Assembly (NCBI GenBank): GCA_050953825.1
Contig: JBMNNF010000013.1
Location: forward strand, 124,001-188,000
Source: DUQW01 sp050953825
GTDB lineage: Bacteria; Bacillota_I; Bacilli_A; Acholeplasmatales; Acholeplasmataceae
Direction: 5' to 3'
DNA: 64,000 nucleotides
The position numbers were made by a program, and so were the translations under genes. Shown piece after piece: positions 1 through 7,568 of this stretch. How positions within the stretch are numbered: the first letter of the stretch is position 1; every line of letters begins with the position of its first letter. The notes beneath the pieces were generated by a model that saw only the letters and a program-made list of their open reading frames with translations, did no database searches and was not told the origin of the DNA.

Positions 1-340
1 GACCAGAAGTAGTTTCAACTCCGTCAGTATGACCATACTCAGGATGACCTGGAGTATTTCCAATTTGTCTAAAATTTTTTAAATCATCAAGTGAAATATT
101 AAAGCCTGATAAATGATTAAGTGCATATAATAATCCGGAACCATGTCCTGCAGATAGAACAAAACGGTCTCTATCCATCCATTTACTATTTTTAGGATTA
201 ATTTTTAATTCATTAATAAATAATGAATAAGCCATAGGTGCCGCTCCCAATACTATACCTGGATGACCGCTATTAGCTTTGTTAATGGCATCTACTCCTA
301 AAAATCTAACTGCATTGACTCCGTCTTTGTGATTAAGCAT
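1..340 (-). CDS. tkt: Transketolase, N-terminal part (runs off the window)
   Basis: The reverse strand encodes the first ~113 residues of transketolase, the thiamine-diphosphate enzyme that moves two-carbon units between sugar phosphates in the non-oxidative pentose phosphate pathway in the cytoplasm. The N-terminus reads MLNHKDGVNAVRFLGVDAIN, followed by KANSGHPGIVLGAAPMAY and DRFVLSAGHGSGLLYALNH, both family signatures around the cofactor site. The ATG at 338-340 overlaps the last 8 bases of the upstream gene, so the two are probably translationally coupled. The C-terminal two thirds lie outside the window, so completeness cannot be judged. Confidence 0.93.
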   Translation of the reverse strand, partial: MLNHKDGVNAVRFLGVDAINKANSGHPGIVLGAAPMAYSLFINELKINPKNSKWMDRDRFVLSAGHGSGLLYALNHLSGFNISLDDLKNFRQIGNTPGHPEYGHTDGVETTSG

Positions 341-1013
341 GTGAATCTTCCTTTTTATTCTCTTCTTCGGTTTCAACTTCATCTACTACATCATCTTCTG
401 GCGGAACTTCTTCGGTTTTATTTAATTCTTGTTGTTCTTTTTCGTAAGCTAATTCTCTTTCTTTGTTTTTCATTTCTCTAAATTGGACCTGATCGTTTGC
501 AACTTGTTCATATACTTCTGGTGTCAAATGTTCTTGGATTTCGTTTTGAGTTTTATCATTTTCTTCATCCATTTTCTTTCTAACCACTTTACTTTGGACA
601 GCATTAACCGCAAAGATTACAACCATCATCCCAATTAAAATATAGATTGCATAATCCGGAAGCAATGTTATTGCTAGTACCGCAACAATTAAATATACCA
701 CCATTAATGGTAACATCAATGTATATAAAAATTTACGTTGATATTTTGAAATTCGATCAATATAGTTAATCCACATTGCATTTATTGGTTGTTTATAAAA
801 CTCTTTAATAACTCCGTAATTATAAAATTCTTCATTAACCAAAAATCTAAAGTTTTTGCCGTCAGAGGTCCACATGTTATATCTTCCATCAGCCTCAAAC
901 ATTTGTTTTTCTTCTTCTGTCATAAAAAATATTTCTAATTTTTTATCACCTATTAATTGAACCTCATTTGGTTCTCTTGTTAATGAATCATATAGTCTTT
1001 TATTTATTTTCAT
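333..1013 (-). CDS. Hypothetical two-helix membrane protein with acidic coiled C-terminus
   Basis: A 226-residue protein I do not recognise. A soluble N-terminal part of ~95 residues is followed by two adjacent membrane helices (about residues 97-115 and 119-138) and a highly charged, probably coiled-coil tail that ends in a run rich in Glu and Asp. Both ends probably face the cytoplasm. The start is taken at the ATG at 1011-1013 because an AGAGGT ribosome site lies 7 bases upstream; an upstream GTG in frame sits inside that site and is unlikely. It is first in a two-gene unit with transketolase, which it overlaps by 8 bases, and has its own extended -10 promoter. No function is inferred. Confidence 0.75.
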   Translation of the reverse strand: MKINKRLYDSLTREPNEVQLIGDKKLEIFFMTEEEKQMFEADGRYNMWTSDGKNFRFLVNEEFYNYGVIKEFYKQPINAMWINYIDRISKYQRKFLYTLMLPLMVVYLIVAVLAITLLPDYAIYILIGMMVVIFAVNAVQSKVVRKKMDEENDKTQNEIQEHLTPEVYEQVANDQVQFREMKNKERELAYEKEQQELNKTEEVPPEDDVVDEVETEEENKKEDSHA

Positions 1014-1033
1014 GTTAATCACCTCTAATTTAT

Positions 1034-1042
1034 ATTATAGCA
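1034..1042 (-). promoter_or_regulatory. Extended -10 promoter of the membrane protein / tkt unit
   Basis: The reverse strand reads TGCTATAAT about 20 bases before the AGAGGT ribosome site. It is a perfect TATAAT with the TG extension; no good -35 is seen. Confidence 0.65.
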
Positions 1043-1101
1043 TTAAATGAGTCATAAATATTCTGTAAATATTTATATCCGTAAATTTAATTACATCCAT
1101 C

Positions 1102-1129
1102 AAAAAAAGTCTTAACATTTAAGACTTTT
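1102..1129 (-). terminator. Intrinsic terminator of the SRP RNA / tadA transcript
   Basis: On the reverse strand a stem AAAGTCTTAA / TTAAGACTTT with a 3-base loop is followed by a T run. It begins 10 bases after the 3' end of the SRP RNA. Confidence 0.85.
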
Positions 1130-1138
1130 CATAAGTTA

Positions 1139-1244
1139 TTCCTATCTAGCATCGCTATCCACATCCCAACAATGCTTATGGCTGCTTCTGTCACGACCTG
1201 ACCAGGTTTACACGTTGAAATTGAATAGCGATGCCAGATAGGAA
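1139..1244 (-). ncRNA. ffs: Signal recognition particle RNA, small bacterial type
   Basis: The reverse strand holds a 106-base RNA whose first and last 22 bases pair almost perfectly (TTCCTATCTGGCATCGCTAT with its complement). The apical part contains the hallmark GGTCAGGTC, a GTGA tetraloop and AGAAGCAGCC, which form the Ffh-binding domain. There is no room for an Alu domain, so this is the short 4.5S-like type rather than the long type of Bacillus. It lies only 6 bases after the tadA stop, the same tadA-SRP RNA neighbourhood as in Bacillus, and a strong terminator follows. It may be made by read-through from tdk/tadA or by a promoter inside tadA. Confidence 0.93.
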
Positions 1245-1250
1245 CTAAAT

Positions 1251-1697
1251 TTATCTCAATTCTTTGAAGAAATCGCGTAATAATTGAGAACTTTCCTCTT
1301 TCATTATACCAAATTCAACATTAACTTTGTGATTCCATGGTTCTAAGAACAGGTTAACAATACTGCCACAAGCTCCCCCTTTAGGATCAGCTGTAGCAAT
1401 ATATAAATTTTTAATCCGCGCTTGTATAATAGCTCCAGCGCACATTGGACACGGTTCTAGCGTTACGTACATATCACAGTTTTCTAATCGCCAGGTACCT
1501 AGTTTTTGAGATGCTTCTTTAATGGCAATAATTTCTGCATGTAATGTTGAATCTTGTAAAAGTTCTTTTAAATTATGTCCTTTTCCAATAACTTCTTCAT
1601 TTAAAACCACTACAGCACCAATTGGTACTTCACCGATTTGATATGCTTTTTGCGCTTCTTCAAGCGCTAGGCTCATATATTTATTTTTTTGGTTCAT
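1251..1697 (-). CDS. tadA: tRNA-specific adenosine deaminase
   Basis: A 148-residue enzyme that converts A34 to inosine in tRNA-Arg(ACG). It shows the zinc-deaminase motifs H53-A-E55 (E55 the proton shuttle) and P-C83-P-M-C86 with AGA following, plus EVPIGAV near the N-terminus and LRDFFKELR at the end. The frame is open further upstream, but the start at 1695-1697 (MNQKNKYMSLALEEAQKA) matches the usual TadA N-terminus; it overlaps the 3' end of tdk by 17 bases. No good ribosome site precedes it, so translation probably depends on coupling to tdk. Confidence 0.93.
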   Translation of the reverse strand: MNQKNKYMSLALEEAQKAYQIGEVPIGAVVVLNEEVIGKGHNLKELLQDSTLHAEIIAIKEASQKLGTWRLENCDMYVTLEPCPMCAGAIIQARIKNLYIATADPKGGACGSIVNLFLEPWNHKVNVEFGIMKEESSQLLRDFFKELR

Positions 1698-2280
1698 ATT
1701 TAGGCTTGTTAGGAACTTCGTGAGCATGTCTTGAACGAGCTTCGTAATAATCATGTCCACTAACTAAAATAATTTCCGAGTTATAATCAGCTGGTTTCCC
1801 ATCAACTATTCTTTGAGTTCTTGTTGCTGGTTCACCAGTTTTAACACAAATTGCCGAAAGTTTAGTGACAAATTCGGCTTTAGCTAATAAAAATGGCATT
1901 GGTCCAAATGGTTCACCCCTAAAATTTCGATCTAAACCACCAATGATTACTCTAATACCTTTATCTGCTAAATCGTCAGCAATATCAACAATTTCCATAT
2001 CAAAGAATTGCGCTTCATCAAAAACAACCGCATCAGTATTTTCATCAATATAGTCGTATACATCGGCACTTTTTTTAATAAAGAAAGCTTGAGTTCTTTG
2101 ATTGCCATGTGATACTAATTCACTTTGTGAATATCTATTGTCAAGCTTAGGATTGAAAACAACAATATTTTGATTAGCATATTGAAGACGTTTAATTCTT
2201 CTAATTAATTCTTCTGTTTTGCCGGCAAACATTGGGCCGCAAACCACTTCAATAAATCCATTTTTATATGTATGATACAT
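1681..2280 (-). CDS. tdk: Thymidine kinase (type II) lacking most zinc ligands
   Basis: A 199-residue salvage enzyme that phosphorylates thymidine with ATP. The P-loop GPMFAGKT is at residues 15-22, the Walker B-like DEAQFF at 88-93, and the lasso region follows AICVKTGEPATRTQR. In this family four residues (CxxC near 145-148 and two near 183-186) bind a structural zinc. Here only C145 remains; the others are T148, S183 and A186, so the zinc site is almost certainly lost. The rest of the fold looks intact and of normal length. It lies between rpmE and tadA, and rpmE-tdk adjacency is as in Bacillus. Confidence 0.95.
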   Translation of the reverse strand: MYHTYKNGFIEVVCGPMFAGKTEELIRRIKRLQYANQNIVVFNPKLDNRYSQSELVSHGNQRTQAFFIKKSADVYDYIDENTDAVVFDEAQFFDMEIVDIADDLADKGIRVIIGGLDRNFRGEPFGPMPFLLAKAEFVTKLSAICVKTGEPATRTQRIVDGKPADYNSEIILVSGHDYYEARSRHAHEVPNKPKYEPKK

Positions 2281-2306
2281 AATTTAATCCTCCACTTTTT
2301 TGATAA

Positions 2307-2333
2307 TAAAAAACGTGATTACTCATCACGCTT
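2307..2333 (-). terminator. Terminator overlapping the rpmE stop codon
   Basis: On the reverse strand the stem CGTGAT / ATCACG contains the rpmE stop in its loop (GAGTA) and is followed by six T. The last rpmE codons form the left arm. Some read-through to tdk must be tolerated, or tdk has a promoter just downstream. Confidence 0.75.
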
Positions 2334-2555
2334 TTCAGGTTTATTTTGATTTTGATCAATTCCATAACGTCTGTTGAATTTTTCAACTCTACCAGCCGCT
2401 TGAACAAAAGTTTGAGTTCCTGTATAAAACGGATGACAATTTGAACATGTATCTACTTTGATTTCTTTTAATGTTGAACCAACTTCAAATTCATTTCCGC
2501 ATGTTGAACATGTAACCTTTGCAACATTATATTTTGGTTGAATATCCTTTTTCAT
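2319..2555 (-). CDS. rpmE: Ribosomal protein bL31
   Basis: A 78-residue large-subunit protein starting MKKDIQPKYN. Two CxxC pairs (CSTC and CSNC) make it the zinc-containing C+ form, and FYTGTQTFV...GRVEKFNRRYG is the family core. The frame is open 11 codons further upstream, but GGAGCG six bases before the ATG at 2553-2555 fixes the start. The C-terminal tail KPEKRDE is encoded within a terminator hairpin. The gene has an extended -10 promoter 50 bases upstream. Confidence 0.95.
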   Translation of the reverse strand: MKKDIQPKYNVAKVTCSTCGNEFEVGSTLKEIKVDTCSNCHPFYTGTQTFVQAAGRVEKFNRRYGIDQNQNKPEKRDE

Positions 2556-2604
2556 TATTTCCGCTCCTTCCGCCATGAATTTAATCATGATAAGTTACCG
2601 ATAT

Positions 2605-2613
2605 ATTATAACA
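2605..2613 (-). promoter_or_regulatory. Extended -10 promoter of rpmE
   Basis: The reverse strand reads TGTTATAAT, about 50 bases before the rpmE start. Confidence 0.65.
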
Positions 2614-2677
2614 TTATGATTTTTATTAAGCAAGTGTTTTAAATACGTTAAATATTAGTATATTTATCCCCTTAAAT

Positions 2678-3223
2678 TTATTCTTCTTTTTTAATCTTTT
2701 TAGATTCTGCAAAATTTTCTGGAAACCATTCTTTTGTTATTTTCAAAAATTGATTAGCAATTAATCCGATAACAATTCCAGTTACTACTCCTAAAATTAA
2801 CATCAGTGGCAAATAAACCCATAGACCTTCACCAATAACAATTAGCCCAACCAATACTTGTCCAAGAACATGGGCAAGCGATCCAAACAAACTTGTACCT
2901 GGCACACCAAAGAAATCAATCTTTTTGAAAAGTCCCATTACAATAACCGATAGGATACCGCCTCCCAAAGCCATATAAAACGTTGGCCCTAAAAATCTTC
3001 CAGGCGCTAACAATGACGCAATAACAACTCTTATGGTCGCAACAGCAAACGCTTCTTTAAATCCAAATGTAAAAAGAACAATTAGTGTCACTATATTAGC
3101 TAGTCCTAATTTAGCACCTGGAACTGGAATAAATCCGGTAAAATAATATTCGATTAAGTTTAATACTATCGCTATTGCTAACATCATTGATAGGGTTACA
3201 TATTTTTTAAGTTTTTTGTTCAT
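2678..3223 (-). CDS. Gx transporter family membrane protein (ECF S-component-like)
   Basis: A 181-residue, almost wholly hydrophobic protein with about five to six membrane helices. It resembles the family annotated as Gx transporter or heptaprenyl diphosphate synthase component I; the segment FIPVPGAKLGLANIVTLIVL is its characteristic conserved motif. Members look like substrate-binding subunits of ECF importers and often sit beside ApbE or NusG II genes, where a flavin or quinone-precursor role has been suggested. Here its ATG directly follows the TAA of the ApbE-NusG II gene, so the two are translationally coupled. No prenyl synthase subunit II is present, which argues against the old annotation. 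Confidence 0.75.
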   Translation of the reverse strand: MNKKLKKYVTLSMMLAIAIVLNLIEYYFTGFIPVPGAKLGLANIVTLIVLFTFGFKEAFAVATIRVVIASLLAPGRFLGPTFYMALGGGILSVIVMGLFKKIDFFGVPGTSLFGSLAHVLGQVLVGLIVIGEGLWVYLPLMLILGVVTGIVIGLIANQFLKITKEWFPENFAESKKIKKEE

Positions 3224-4879
3224 TTATACCACCCCATCAGTTGATGTTCCAGTAAAGAAATTTATTGAAACCGAATTAGGCAGACAAATAATATATCCGT
3301 GTTTGGCCCACCCTTGCCTACTACATAAATTATTAGGACTTTTTTCTTCCGAAACTTTAATTCTTTTTTCTTTAAAATCAACAACAATAACTACTTCTTG
3401 ATTAATCCCATCAATTTGATAATCCCCCAGTAAAGTAATCTCAATATACTCGTCACCATATATTATTTTTGGATATTCCTCAAATTGGTCCTTAATAACA
3501 TTAATTTTCTTAGTTCTGAAATCAACTTCGACATATGTTTCTTGGCGATAAATAATTTCGGCCTTTATTGCTCCATCACGAGGCCAAAAATAATAATTTA
3601 AATAGGCACCACCAAATACCACTATTAAAACTCCAAATAAGATTAAGTCTCTAATTATTTTAAGTTTATTATCTTTTTGAACTTTATCTTTAGTTTTAAT
3701 AAAATATCTTACTGCAAAGAAAATAATTACTAGTGATATAGCAATAGTAATTCCTAAAATTATATATCTTCCTATTGGTTTATGTGGTTCAATATTGGTG
3801 ATATTAACATTATCACTTAAGTTAGTAATGGTTAAATCTTGATTATAAAATACAGCCTTGGCACCTATTTCATTTAGAAAGATTTCCGCTTCGTTCATAC
3901 TCATAGAAAATAGTGCTGTTGATGCCGCATCCATTAATCCTGCGTCTTGACCAATAATTGATAATACGTGATAGTTAGAGGATGGTGTTTTAGTTTTGGG
4001 TGAAATGATGTGGTGAAATCTTTGACCATGAACAGTAAAATATTGCGTGTAATCTCCACTGGTAGTAACTGTTGAGTTAACTAATTCAACAACCCCATAC
4101 ATATCCCTCTTCTTATCTAATACTGGTTCTTTTAATCCGATGCGGTATGGTGATCCATCTACTTTTTCTCCGACAGCGATTGAAGAGGTGCCAGAGTCAA
4201 TATAATAATATTTTACACCTTTATTTTTAAGGTATTCGATCGCTTTTTGGGTAGCATATCCCTTAGCAAAGGCTCCTAAGTCAATTTTTACACCTTCATT
4301 AATAGTAACAAAATATTTGTTGTTTTCTATTCTTAATGTAATTGGATTATTAACTATATCTATACCATTAACTTCATCTAGTAACAAGTTAAATTCATCA
4401 AGTGGCATTTCTTGTTGATTATATCTATTGATACCACGTTTCCAGACATCAATAATATGACCAATTGAATAATCAAAATATCCATTAGATGATATTCTTA
4501 TGTTTTCGGCTTCATTTAGCATGTCAAATAATTCTTTGCTGATCTCTAATTCAGTACCGATATTATTATTTAAATCTTCAACATTAACTTTGACAGTTGC
4601 TAAAGTTTTGCCTTTATTTAAATTCATCTCTTCTTCTGGCATGATACCTGGATTTGGAGAAGCTAGATAAGTATATAAATAAAATATATTTTTTAATTCT
4701 TCTTTGTATAATTCATTATCATGTGTTTCATCAGTGTGAGCTAAAATTATAACTTTTGACCCCATAACACCACCAATATAAACATCCCACGTGTTTAGTG
4801 GGATGTTTTCGTCGGCTTTTATTTTAGGCATAGTTAATCCTAATATAACTACTAGGAAACACATTAATATTTTTTTCAT
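3224..4879 (-). CDS. FAD:protein FMN transferase (ApbE) fused to a NusG domain II
   Basis: A 551-residue protein. Residues 1-22 are a signal peptide without a lipobox Cys. Residues ~30-345 are an ApbE domain with DLGAFAKGYA (200-209), HHIISPKTKTP (from 289) and the metal-site segment DAASTALF (317-324); such enzymes attach FMN to threonines of extracytoplasmic redox proteins. Two membrane helices (~370-393 and 411-430) follow, with a short basic cytoplasmic loop. Residues ~435-551 match the extracytoplasmic NusG II family, ending in CSRQGWAKHG and IICLPNSVSI with two conserved Cys. It starts 10 bases after asnS and is coupled to the Gx gene. This supports a surface flavin-based electron transfer function, but no flavinylation substrate is in the window. 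Confidence 0.85.
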   Translation of the reverse strand: MKKILMCFLVVILGLTMPKIKADENIPLNTWDVYIGGVMGSKVIILAHTDETHDNELYKEELKNIFYLYTYLASPNPGIMPEEEMNLNKGKTLATVKVNVEDLNNNIGTELEISKELFDMLNEAENIRISSNGYFDYSIGHIIDVWKRGINRYNQQEMPLDEFNLLLDEVNGIDIVNNPITLRIENNKYFVTINEGVKIDLGAFAKGYATQKAIEYLKNKGVKYYYIDSGTSSIAVGEKVDGSPYRIGLKEPVLDKKRDMYGVVELVNSTVTTSGDYTQYFTVHGQRFHHIISPKTKTPSSNYHVLSIIGQDAGLMDAASTALFSMSMNEAEIFLNEIGAKAVFYNQDLTITNLSDNVNITNIEPHKPIGRYIILGITIAISLVIIFFAVRYFIKTKDKVQKDNKLKIIRDLILFGVLIVVFGGAYLNYYFWPRDGAIKAEIIYRQETYVEVDFRTKKINVIKDQFEEYPKIIYGDEYIEITLLGDYQIDGINQEVVIVVDFKEKRIKVSEEKSPNNLCSRQGWAKHGYIICLPNSVSINFFTGTSTDGVV

Positions 4880-4889
4880 CTTTTAATAA

Positions 4890-6257
4890 TTAAAAATCAC
4901 AATTTCTTGGGGTTCTAGGGAATGGAATTACATCTCTAATATTTTCTACTCCAGTAATAAACATAATTAACCTTTCAAAACCTAAACCAAATCCAGAACT
5001 AGTTGTTCCACCGTATTTTCTTAAGTTAATATACCATTCTATTTGTTCAGAATGCATATCTAATTCTTTCATTCTTTTTGTTAATAGGTCGAACCTTTCT
5101 TCTCTTTGAGAACCACCAATTAATTCTCCACTTTTAGCTACTAATAGGTCCATAGCTGCTACAGTTTTACCGTCGTCGTTTTGACGCATATAGAAAGCTT
5201 TAATATCTTTTGGCCAGTTTGTTACAAAGACCGGCGCATCAAAATGAACTTCGGTTAAATACTTTTCATGTTCGGTTCTTAAGTCCTCGCCATGCTCCGG
5301 TTTGAACTCAAATTGTGTTTTTGCCTTTAAAAGGATATTAATCGCTTCTTCATGAGTAACCCTGTAAAATGGCTTTTCCAAGACAACTTTCAACCTTTCT
5401 TTCAATCCTTTTTCGACAAACTTATCAAAAAGTTCTAATTCGTCTGGAAGTTTATCAAATAGGGTTTGAACTAAGTGTTTAACCATCGCTTCAGCAATAT
5501 CCATTAGTTTATTTAAATCAGTAAATGCCATTTCTGGTTCAATCATCCAAAATTCTGATCCGTGTTTTGGAGTATTAGAGTTTTCCGCTCTAAAAGTCGG
5601 CCCAAAAGTATATACATTTCTAAACGCTTGAGCGTACGCTTCGGCGTGTAGTTGTCCGGTTACTGTTAAAAATACTTGCCTTTGGAAAAAATCTTTGGAA
5701 AAATCATCGTTTTTCTTGATTTCCTTTAATGTCGTTACAGTAAACATTTCTCCAGCGCCTTCGCCATCATTACCAGTTAAAATTGGAGTATGTACATAGA
5801 CAAAATCTTGGTTTTGGAAAAACTCATGAATTGCGTGAGCCATTATTGAACGCGTTCTAAAGACGGCATTAAATAAATTAGTTCGTGGACGTAAATGAGC
5901 AACTTCTCTTAAAAACTCTCTTGAATGACGTTTCGGTTGAATTGGATAATCTTCTCCAGCCTCACAAATTAAACTAACTAATTTAGCTTTTATTTCGAAT
6001 GGTTGTGGACGTTCTGGAGTCAATACAACTTCTCCGGTAACTTCGACCGAACTTCCAACCCCTATTTTTTGAATATCTTTAAAGTTATCAAGTGAATCAT
6101 CATAAACTACTTGAATGTGATTTAAGGTTGTTCCATCGTTTACTTGTAAAAATCCAAATTCTTTTTGGGCTCTATTAGAGCGAACCCAGCCACTAATGGA
6201 AACTATTTTTTCGGCATATTCTTCAATATTTCTTTTTAAATTAATAATTGTTTTCAT
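4890..6257 (-). CDS. asnS: Asparaginyl-tRNA synthetase
   Basis: A 455-residue class IIb synthetase. An N-terminal OB-fold (SGWVRSNRAQKEFGFLQVNDG, ~20-41) binds the anticodon, and the catalytic core has FRAENSNTPKHGSEFWMIEPE (motif 2 region) and GFGLGFERLIMFITG with the terminal RDVIPFPRTPRNCDF (motif 3). The ending PRTPRNCDF distinguishes AsnRS from AspRS. It has the expected length. The start ATG at 6255-6257 follows an extended -10 promoter by ~45 bases and a short leader; no T-box sequence is visible there. Confidence 0.96.
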   Translation of the reverse strand: MKTIINLKRNIEEYAEKIVSISGWVRSNRAQKEFGFLQVNDGTTLNHIQVVYDDSLDNFKDIQKIGVGSSVEVTGEVVLTPERPQPFEIKAKLVSLICEAGEDYPIQPKRHSREFLREVAHLRPRTNLFNAVFRTRSIMAHAIHEFFQNQDFVYVHTPILTGNDGEGAGEMFTVTTLKEIKKNDDFSKDFFQRQVFLTVTGQLHAEAYAQAFRNVYTFGPTFRAENSNTPKHGSEFWMIEPEMAFTDLNKLMDIAEAMVKHLVQTLFDKLPDELELFDKFVEKGLKERLKVVLEKPFYRVTHEEAINILLKAKTQFEFKPEHGEDLRTEHEKYLTEVHFDAPVFVTNWPKDIKAFYMRQNDDGKTVAAMDLLVAKSGELIGGSQREERFDLLTKRMKELDMHSEQIEWYINLRKYGGTTSSGFGLGFERLIMFITGVENIRDVIPFPRTPRNCDF

Positions 6258-6308
6258 ATTTATCTTCCTCTAATTCCGTGTTTTAGCTTTTTATATTCTT
6301 ATAAAATA

Positions 6309-6317
6309 ATTATAACA
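6309..6317 (-). promoter_or_regulatory. Extended -10 promoter of asnS
   Basis: The reverse strand reads TGTTATAAT about 50 bases upstream of asnS, which probably also drives the downstream apbE and Gx genes. Confidence 0.65.
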
Positions 6318-6426
6318 TATTTCACTAGTAAAATAAGTTTGATTATAATGCGATTTTATTCATTAATCGTCATTCAATTTAAACTTTATTATTTTTTTGT
6401 TTAAAATAAATATTTTTTCATTTTTA

Positions 6427-7512
6427 TTATTCAAATATAATAAGTGGAATCGTTAATTCTTCTTTAGTATATCCCGCATGATGAGCTTTAAACGGACTTT
6501 CCTCTTTTTTAAATCCAATGGCTTTGCTGGAAATTGAGACGGCTACATATTCTCCAATAAAAGAATCTACTAAGTGGTGTTTTTCACCTAATCCAAATAA
6601 ATTTGTTTTAAATAATTCTTCCTTAGTGTATAATTTAAATCCTGGTTGGAAATATTTGTTAAATAATCTTTCAAAATTATTTCTTTCATTTTCTTTAACG
6701 AAAAATGTTTGCGTTCTTGATTCAATACTTGGAAGACGATAAAAAGTTTTATATATTTCATCATAATCATCCAAAAATACATACTCGATATCGATAATTC
6801 CGTGATCAGCTACAATAATTAATAAAGTATCATCTAATAATTTGTTTTTGAAATTAGTTATTTTATCATTTAATTCTTTTAAAACTTTTAAAGTTTTTTC
6901 ACTATTAATACCGTTCATATGAATGGTTGCATCAGGTTCAGTGTAATAACAATAACACAAACTCGCTTCACCTTGGTTAATCTCTAATAATCTACTTAAC
7001 ATTGAATCAAATGTTTTATATTTGCTGCCATGAATTGGCGATGGATAAAGTTCTTCAATGTGTAAACTTGAATTTTTTTCTTTGGCTTGTTTTAAAAAGT
7101 TTTTTGGCCATAGATAATCATATAAATTTTTATCTAATTTTTCGCCAGTAAAGAAGTTTGATCTTGTAAATATTTCATCAGTAGCATCTTCAAACTTGTT
7201 ATATTGTGACCACCCTAAAAACCCAGTTTCTATTGGTGTTTTCCCTGCTAAAAATGCGTTAGTAGCTGCTACGGTAGTTGGTGGAAATACTGTTGACAAT
7301 TTGGTTTTTAAATGTTCTTTAAATACTGATGTTTCTCCTAGTTTTTCCAAAACATTAATCCCCAACCCATCTAATAACATAACAATTACATGTTTATAAT
7401 TGCGCTTTAAAATATCATCAAGCAATGGTAATGTTCGATAGTGCGTTTTAGCATTGTAATGTTTTAATATTGAGTTGGTAACGTTAATAATATTGTTTTT
7501 ATAATCAATCAT
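6427..7512 (-). CDS. Type I phosphodiesterase / nucleotide pyrophosphatase family protein
   Basis: A 361-residue member of the alkaline phosphatase-like superfamily. The metal-binding MLLDGLG (D48) is followed by the nucleophile region STVFPPTTVAATNAF (Thr ~79-80) and FLAGKTPIETGFLGW. Further metal ligands appear in TEPDATIHMNG, IVADHGI and KAHHAGYTKEEL. Such enzymes cleave phosphodiester or phosphonate bonds in nucleotides or lipid head groups; the substrate here is unknown. No signal peptide is present, so it is probably cytoplasmic. It stands alone: the upstream gene ends in a terminator and 169 bases without features separate it from asnS. Confidence 0.8.
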   Translation of the reverse strand: MIDYKNNIINVTNSILKHYNAKTHYRTLPLLDDILKRNYKHVIVMLLDGLGINVLEKLGETSVFKEHLKTKLSTVFPPTTVAATNAFLAGKTPIETGFLGWSQYNKFEDATDEIFTRSNFFTGEKLDKNLYDYLWPKNFLKQAKEKNSSLHIEELYPSPIHGSKYKTFDSMLSRLLEINQGEASLCYCYYTEPDATIHMNGINSEKTLKVLKELNDKITNFKNKLLDDTLLIIVADHGIIDIEYVFLDDYDEIYKTFYRLPSIESRTQTFFVKENERNNFERLFNKYFQPGFKLYTKEELFKTNLFGLGEKHHLVDSFIGEYVAVSISSKAIGFKKEESPFKAHHAGYTKEELTIPLIIFE

Positions 7513-7535
7513 AGTAATGCTCCTTTGATTTATTT

Positions 7536-7568
7536 TAAAAAATCCAAACTAAAAACTAGTTTGGATTT
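7536..7568 (-). terminator. Terminator overlapping the stop of the papain-like hydrolase gene
   Basis: On the reverse strand AAATCCAAACTA pairs with TAGTTTGGATTT, followed by T residues. The stop codon TAG lies in the left arm, the second case in this window of a terminator that includes the gene's own stop. Confidence 0.85.

Noticed and set aside
2678..3223. Heptaprenyl diphosphate synthase component I
   Set aside because: The sequence is a multi-helix membrane protein resembling an ECF S-component, and no component II is adjacent; the name is a historical annotation.
6258..6426. Possible T-box leader before asnS
   Set aside because: The asnS leader is only ~45 bases and contains no conserved T-box sequence or specifier loop; the rest of the gap is A/T-rich without structure.
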